Assembly (NCBI GenBank): GCA_002898975.1
Contig: BEID01000134.1
Coordinates: forward strand, 1 to 5,290
Source of the DNA: a bacterium HR27
Lineage (GTDB): Bacteria; Chloroflexota; Chloroflexia; Thermomicrobiales; Thermomicrobiaceae
Reading direction: 5' to 3'
DNA: 5,290 nt
Shown in pieces: positions 1 to 5,290 of the stretch; within the stretch, counting starts at the first letter, position 1, and each line of letters opens with the position of its first letter. The translations under genes were made by a program, and so were the position numbers. The notes beneath the pieces were generated by a model, which made no database searches, was not told where the DNA came from, and worked only from the letters and a program-made list of their open reading frames with translations.

Positions 1-511
1 GCGGCAGGTGACCGTTATCGTGTGGACACACGTGCCCTTCCGGGCCGATCACGGCGCCACACCGTGGACAACGTGGCCGGCCGGCTGCGACGACCAGGGC
101 GATCTGACGCGCCAGCGCTTTGGCGGCTGGCAGTGTCGCGCGGCCCGCAAAAATCGGAGCCTCGTCTTCGTCCTGCTCGATGTCGTGCGCGAAGATCGCG
201 ATGCGCTGATGCTCTTCGTCGTAGCCGATCGCCATTTTGCCGACGACATACTCGGGGATGTCGGGCGGGAGCGGCGCCTGCCGAGTGGCCGGTTCTTCCG
301 GAATGCGCGAGCGGATGAGCCCAGCGAGCCGGAGTTGCTCGAAGAGTTGCTCGATAGCCAAGCCGAGTGCTTGCAGCTGTTCTTTCTCCATCCACAGCGA
401 GACGAGGTCGAGGCCGCTGCCGGCGATCAAGCGAAAGCGCCGCTGGCCTGGCTGGCCGATCGCCTCCGCCTCGAGCACAGTGAGCTCCGGGTATTCGTGC
501 CGTTCCACCAT
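1..511 (-). CDS. DUF3090 family protein, C-terminus beyond window edge
   Basis: Reading leftward from the ATG at 511-509 gives 170 residues without a stop before the window edge. The N-terminal part carries the GQPGQR signature (residues 19-24) followed by beta-strand-like sequence and a helix (EKEQLQALGLAIEQL, 42-56). A middle stretch reads YVVGKMAIGYDEE (88-100), and an acidic segment IEQDEDEAPIF (111-121) follows. The tail has CPRCG (148-152) and PEGHVCPHDNGH (157-168), a zinc-ribbon-like cluster with C148, C151, C162 and nearby H160/H164. These features and their order match the DUF3090 family, whose members are usually about 190 residues, so only the last few residues should be missing. 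The molecular function is unknown. In Actinobacteria the family is commonly encoded beside a histidine-phosphatase-like protein and an SCO1664-family protein; whether that holds here lies outside the window. The start is supported by GGAG at 518-521, six bases upstream. Family assignment is strong; the zinc site is inferred. Confidence 0.88.
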   Translation of the reverse strand, partial: MVERHEYPELTVLEAEAIGQPGQRRFRLIAGSGLDLVSLWMEKEQLQALGLAIEQLFEQLRLAGLIRSRIPEEPATRQAPLPPDIPEYVVGKMAIGYDEEHQRIAIFAHDIEQDEDEAPIFAGRATLPAAKALARQIALVVAAGRPRCPRCGAVIGPEGHVCPHDNGHLP

Positions 512-517
512 CTCCCG

Positions 518-521
518 CTCC
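518..521 (-). promoter_or_regulatory. Ribosome binding site of the DUF3090 gene
   Basis: GGAG on the minus strand lies 6 bases before the ATG at 511. No ATG, GTG or TTG in the same frame was found in the roughly 100 bases upstream, so this site fixes the start. Confidence 0.6.
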
Positions 522-557
522 GTGTCCTGGCCGGTCGCCGCTATTGAGGATACACCA

Positions 558-585
558 GCGGGCGCCGGCTCCGGCCGACGCCCGC
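558..585 (-). repeat. GC-rich hairpin in the DUF3090 leader
   Basis: On the minus-strand RNA, bases 585-574 pair with 569-558 as a 12-bp stem with a 4-base loop (CGGA). The only non-Watson-Crick position is U578-G565, a wobble pair on the minus RNA but a C-A mismatch on the plus RNA. The structure therefore fits better as part of the leftward transcript. It ends 46 bases before the DUF3090 ATG. No T-run follows on either strand, so it is not a classical intrinsic terminator. Confidence 0.55.
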
Positions 586-595
586 ACGGTGAGGT

Positions 596-620
596 GGGGG
601 ATGGGTGTGGCAGGGGAGGG
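596..620 (+). other. G-quadruplex-type motif
   Basis: Four G-tracts lie at 596-600, 603-605, 613-616 and 618-620, separated by loops of 2, 7 and 1 bases. This fits the usual G3+N1-7 pattern. The G-rich strand is the template strand for the leftward DUF3090 transcript. Formation in the cell is not shown by sequence. Confidence 0.4.
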
Positions 621-643
621 AGGACGTTTGCAACACCAAAACC

Positions 644-672
644 GGTTCCTGCCGCCGAAGGCAAGCGGAACC
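644..672 (-). repeat. Hairpin at the predicted 5' end of the DUF3090 transcript
   Basis: On the minus strand GGTTCC (672-667) pairs with GGAACC (649-644), and TGCC (663-660) pairs with GGCA (653-650). A 3-base bulge (666-664) sits on one side and the loop is 6 bases. The upper arm begins about where the promoter at 679-707 would start transcription. It would thus be a 5'-terminal stem-loop, a form known to stabilise bacterial mRNAs. On this strand it is followed by GGTTTTGGTG, which is too poor in T for a confident terminator. Confidence 0.5.
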
Positions 673-678
673 ACTCTC

Positions 679-707
679 ACTATATAGCGGATACGAGACT
701 TCGTCAA
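679..707 (-). promoter_or_regulatory. Predicted sigma70-type promoter for the DUF3090 gene
   Basis: On the minus strand TTGACG (707-702) and TATAGT (684-679) are separated by exactly 17 bases. Each differs from the consensus hexamer by one base. Transcription would start near 672, giving a leader of about 160 bases before the ATG at 511. This is the clearest promoter in the window. Confidence 0.65.
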
Positions 708-719
708 GCAACAAGTTGC
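708..719. repeat. Short inverted repeat abutting the -35 box
   Basis: GCAAC-AA-GTTGC is a 5-base inverted repeat directly upstream of the leftward -35 hexamer. Its half-site resembles the TTTGCAAC words at 627-634 and 807-814. It could be an operator, but it is short and may be chance. Confidence 0.25.
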
Positions 720-837
720 AGAAATCGTGCACCGGCTTGCTCGAGGCTGGGAAGACCGGGGCACAAAAAGGGAGACGAGCGCGCAAGGACGATGGACTTG
801 GTACGCTTTGCAACCGGTGGGGAGGAGCGCGGAAGCG

Positions 838-1998
838 GTGCATCGCCGAACCTTCCTCATGCTCGTCGGAGGCGGGCTACTTGTCGCCGCCTGTCGTGGC
901 CCGGTCGTCTATCCCACGCCGACCGCACCGTCGGTTCCGAGCCCGGCACCGGCGGCGGGCAACCCGAAGGACCTCGACACCGGCTTCGCCTATGGCTTCA
1001 ACGTCGCCTGGCGTGGGGACGAGCAAGGGGAGGAGTTCAATCGTCGCACTGCCGAAGCCGTGCGGGCGGCGGGCTTCGATTGGGTCCGCATCCAGGTGCA
1101 GTGGGAATCGCATGAGTCACAACCCGGACAGTGGGACCTCCGTCCGCTCGACCGCGTGCTGCCGATCTACGCCGAATACGGGCTGAATGTTCTGGTGTCG
1201 GTCGTTTCGGCGCCTGCCTGGGCACGTGATACGTCCGGTGGCATCGTGCGTGATCTCGATGCCTTTCGTGTAGCGATGCGTCGCTTCGCAGGCACGTACC
1301 GTGGACTGGTCAAAGCCTGGCAGGTGTGGAACGAACAGAATATCGCGAGCAACGTGTATGGCCCGGTTCGTGTCGAGCCGTACGCGCGCCTGCTGCGCGC
1401 GGGGTACGAGGGTGTCAAAGAGGCGGATCCGGGAGCGCTCGTCGTCTCGGGAAGTCTCACACCGACCGGTGTGAACGATCCGAATCTGGCGATCGACGAT
1501 GTCGCCTATCTGGAATCGTTCTATGCACTCGACGACGGGGCCTGGACACAGTACTTCGATATCCTGGGTGCGCATGCCAACGCGACACTGAATCCACCGG
1601 ATACGCTCTGGCCAGAGCGTCCGGGCCCTGGTCCGGGCTGGCGAGATCACCCGAGCTTCTACTTCCGACGTGTCGAGCAGTTGCGCGCCGTCATGGAAAA
1701 GCACGGTGACCGGCGACCGGTGTGGATCACCGAGTTCGGATGGACCACCGCGAATCCAGCTCCCGGTTACGAGTATGGCCAATATGTCAGCGAAGAACAG
1801 CAGGCAGCGTATCTCGTCGAAGCGTTCGCCATCGCTCGGCAACGCTGGCCGTGGGTCACCGGCATGTTCGTGTGGAACTTGAACTTTTCCACGATCGTGG
1901 ATCCGGAGGACGAGAAGGGACCCTGGTCGGTGCTCAACGCCGATTGGTCGCCACGTCCGGCCTACCGCGCATTGAGCGCGATGCCGAAGCAGCGTTAA
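838..1998 (+). CDS. Tat-exported lipoprotein glycoside hydrolase, clan GH-A
   Basis: Starting at GTG 838 gives 386 residues. The N-terminus HRRTFLMLVGGGLLVAAC has a twin-arginine RRTFL motif (residues 3-7), a hydrophobic core and a lipobox ending at Cys19, predicting Tat export and lipid anchoring. A Pro/Ser/Ala-rich linker (about 21-43) leads into a TIM-barrel-like domain. WNEQN (164-168) supplies the likely acid/base Glu166, and WITEFGW (296-302) the likely nucleophile Glu299. This is the clan GH-A arrangement of retaining enzymes. VRIQVQWE (83-90) and FVWNLNF (344-350) are typical barrel strands. Best guess is a GH39/PslG-like or 'cellulase family' hydrolase acting on an extracellular polysaccharide; the substrate cannot be read. 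AGGAG at 823-827, ten bases upstream, supports the GTG. An ATG at 727 would add 37 residues before the signal peptide and is less likely. The TAA stop overlaps that of the convergent neighbour. Confidence 0.82.
   Translation: MHRRTFLMLVGGGLLVAACRGPVVYPTPTAPSVPSPAPAAGNPKDLDTGFAYGFNVAWRGDEQGEEFNRRTAEAVRAAGFDWVRIQVQWESHESQPGQWDLRPLDRVLPIYAEYGLNVLVSVVSAPAWARDTSGGIVRDLDAFRVAMRRFAGTYRGLVKAWQVWNEQNIASNVYGPVRVEPYARLLRAGYEGVKEADPGALVVSGSLTPTGVNDPNLAIDDVAYLESFYALDDGAWTQYFDILGAHANATLNPPDTLWPERPGPGPGWRDHPSFYFRRVEQLRAVMEKHGDRRPVWITEFGWTTANPAPGYEYGQYVSEEQQAAYLVEAFAIARQRWPWVTGMFVWNLNFSTIVDPEDEKGPWSVLNADWSPRPAYRALSAMPKQR
1995..1998. other. Shared TTAA: overlapping stop codons of convergent genes
   Basis: The hydrolase ends in TAA at 1996-1998. 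The AIR synthase-like gene ends in TAA on the other strand at 1997-1995. The palindrome TTAA therefore serves both, leaving no intergenic space for a bidirectional terminator. Confidence 0.9.
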
Positions 1999-3026
1999 CT
2001 GCAGCCGCCCTCGGCGAAGAGTCGCGCGATTTCATCGACCGCGAAGGTTGGGAGCGGTCGTTCGCCCTGCTCGGTTACGAGAACGCGACAGTCCGGATCG
2101 GTTTCGAGCCAGCCCAGCTGCGTGGCCGAAATTCCGGCTGCAGCGAGGACTGCGAGCGCTCGATCGACAGCCTCGGGCGCGACGATCGCGAGCAGTGCAC
2201 CCGATGCGATGAGCCCGAGCGGATCGAGGCCGAGCGCACGACATACCGCTTCCGTCTCGGGATAGACCGTGATGGCTCGCTGCTGGACGCGGAGGCCGGT
2301 GCCGCAGGCGGTTGCGAGTTCGTGCAGGCCAGTCGCCAGGCCGCCCTCGGTCGGGTCGTGCAGGTAATGCAGCGCTGGACCGAGTTCCTGGTAGAGCAGC
2401 CGGGCTGGAGCCAGCACGCTCAGCCCCGGGTCGGTCAGGAAGGTCTGGCAGCGTGCCAGGAGTTCAGACCCGAGCATGGGTTCGAGCGTGCGAGCGCACT
2501 CCCGGGCGAGGAGCGCAGTGCCTTCGATCGCGATGCCGCGGACGAGGAGAATCGCGTCGCCGGGGCGAGCGAGTTCGGGCCGGAGGACGTGATCGCGATC
2601 GAAGATGCCGACCATCGCTCCACTGACGATCGGCCGATCGAGCTGCGCGGTGATTTCGGTATGGCCACCGGCGAGCGTGATCCCGAGGTGACTGGCAGCA
2701 CGTGCGATGTCGTCCAGAACTTGTCGGGCGAGCTCGGCAGTCGCGGTTTCGGGGAGCAGGACGGTGGCCAGGAACCACCGAGGGATGGCACCCAGGCAGG
2801 CGATATCGTTAGCATTCACGTTGAGGGCATACCAGCCGATGGCATCGGTGGCGAACGTGATCGGGTCGCTCTTCAGTGCGACCAGTTGCTCGCCAATGCG
2901 CACGACTGCAGCGTCACGACCGATCCCGGGACCGAGGAACACCGAATCGTCGAGCGAAACCCTGCCGAGAAACTCCGCCAGGAGGTCAGCCGGTACTTTG
3001 CCGACGGGAAGTCGCCGTTCTGGCAC
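1995..3026 (-). CDS. AIR synthase family protein, HypE/ThiL/PurM-like
   Basis: A 343-residue protein from GTG 3026. Members of this superfamily (PurM, ThiL, SelD, HypE) bind ATP in a two-domain fold. Visible landmarks are LPVGKVP near the N-terminus, GPGIGRDAAV (32-41), SDPIT (53-57), NVNANDIA (69-76) with metal-binding Asn/Asp, GGHTE (120-124), the domain-linking EGTA (168-171) and HDPTEGGL (223-230). It is closest in style to stand-alone HypE-like proteins. True HypE ends in a conserved Pro-Arg-Ile-Cys that receives the carbamoyl group; this protein ends in Gly-Gly-Cys-Ser, and no hydrogenase genes are nearby, so a maturation role is doubtful. Substrate unknown. It follows the phosphofructokinase gene directly in a probable operon. 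GTG 3035 in the same frame is an alternative start (346 residues), but GAGGAG at 3035-3040 is eight bases from GTG 3026 and would overlap the 3035 codon. Confidence 0.8.
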   Translation of the reverse strand: MPERRLPVGKVPADLLAEFLGRVSLDDSVFLGPGIGRDAAVVRIGEQLVALKSDPITFATDAIGWYALNVNANDIACLGAIPRWFLATVLLPETATAELARQVLDDIARAASHLGITLAGGHTEITAQLDRPIVSGAMVGIFDRDHVLRPELARPGDAILLVRGIAIEGTALLARECARTLEPMLGSELLARCQTFLTDPGLSVLAPARLLYQELGPALHYLHDPTEGGLATGLHELATACGTGLRVQQRAITVYPETEAVCRALGLDPLGLIASGALLAIVAPEAVDRALAVLAAAGISATQLGWLETDPDCRVLVTEQGERPLPTFAVDEIARLFAEGGCS

Positions 3027-3031
3027 TGGTG

Positions 3032-5290
<2,259 letters not shown>

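Larger units (their letters stand above)
512..837. other. Divergent intergenic region between DUF3090 and glycoside hydrolase genes
   Basis: About 326 bases with no coding sequence I can support. It holds the leftward promoter (679-707), two strong hairpins (558-585 and 644-672), a G-rich quadruplex motif (596-620), an inverted repeat next to the -35 box (708-719) and repeated TTTGCAAC words (627-634, 807-814). A longer reading of the hydrolase frame back to an ATG at 727 is open. Its extra residues look non-coding and would bury the signal peptide, so I treat that stretch as leader. I could not find a convincing rightward promoter for the hydrolase. Confidence 0.6.

Noticed and set aside
558..585. 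Intrinsic terminator at the GC-rich hairpin
   Set aside because: No T-run follows on either strand, and on the minus strand it lies between promoter and gene.
727..837. N-terminal extension of the hydrolase to ATG 727
   Set aside because: It would place 37 unlike residues before a complete Tat-lipoprotein signal. GTG 838 has an AGGAG site ten bases upstream and starts right at the signal peptide.
15..860. A 281-codon minus-strand frame and a 292-codon plus-strand frame (237-1115) over the DUF3090 gene and intergenic DNA
   Set aside because: Both cross the DUF3090 frame and the promoter region and give Arg/Ala/Pro-rich low-information products. The DUF3090 frame explains 1-511 better.

Overview
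The window looks like chromosomal DNA of a high-GC, probably thermophilic bacterium of the Chloroflexota, most likely class Thermomicrobia. This is inferred from the DUF3090-family protein (a family mostly of Actinobacteria and Chloroflexota), a mixed-type (group III) phosphofructokinase, a type-3 prolyl-tRNA synthetase, frequent GTG starts (three of five genes) and high GC throughout. No rRNA, tRNA, CRISPR or mobile element was seen. The content is mostly housekeeping, not an accessory island.

Layout, left to right. (1) 1-511, minus strand: 170 N-terminal residues of a DUF3090-family protein with a Cys-rich zinc-ribbon-like tail; it runs off the left edge. (2) 512-837: a divergent intergenic region with a near-canonical sigma70-type promoter firing left, two strong hairpins in the DUF3090 leader, a G-quadruplex motif and small repeated elements. 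(3) 838-1998, plus strand: a secreted Tat-type lipoprotein glycoside hydrolase of clan GH-A. (4) 1995-3026, minus strand: a stand-alone AIR synthase/HypE-like ATP-binding protein, convergent with the hydrolase; the two stop codons share one TTAA. (5) 3032-4150, minus strand: 6-phosphofructokinase. It lies upstream of the AIR synthase-like gene, with a GAGGAG ribosome site spanning the junction, so the two form a leftward operon. (6) 4151-4305: a short divergent intergenic region. (7) 4306 to the right edge, plus strand: prolyl-tRNA synthetase (proS), interrupted by an in-frame TAG at codon 131.

The most striking observation is this amber codon in an otherwise well-preserved, normally essential gene. 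The reading frame continues intact for 197 further codons with motif 2 and motif 3 recognisable. Two single transitions (TGG to TAG, CGC to TGC) would explain the lesion. A second oddity is the phosphofructokinase start: a perfect AAGGAG-ATG sits one base out of frame with the gene, across a G5 run. Together these could mean recent mutation, sequence error, or recoding; the sequence alone cannot decide. I found no convincing new multi-gene system.
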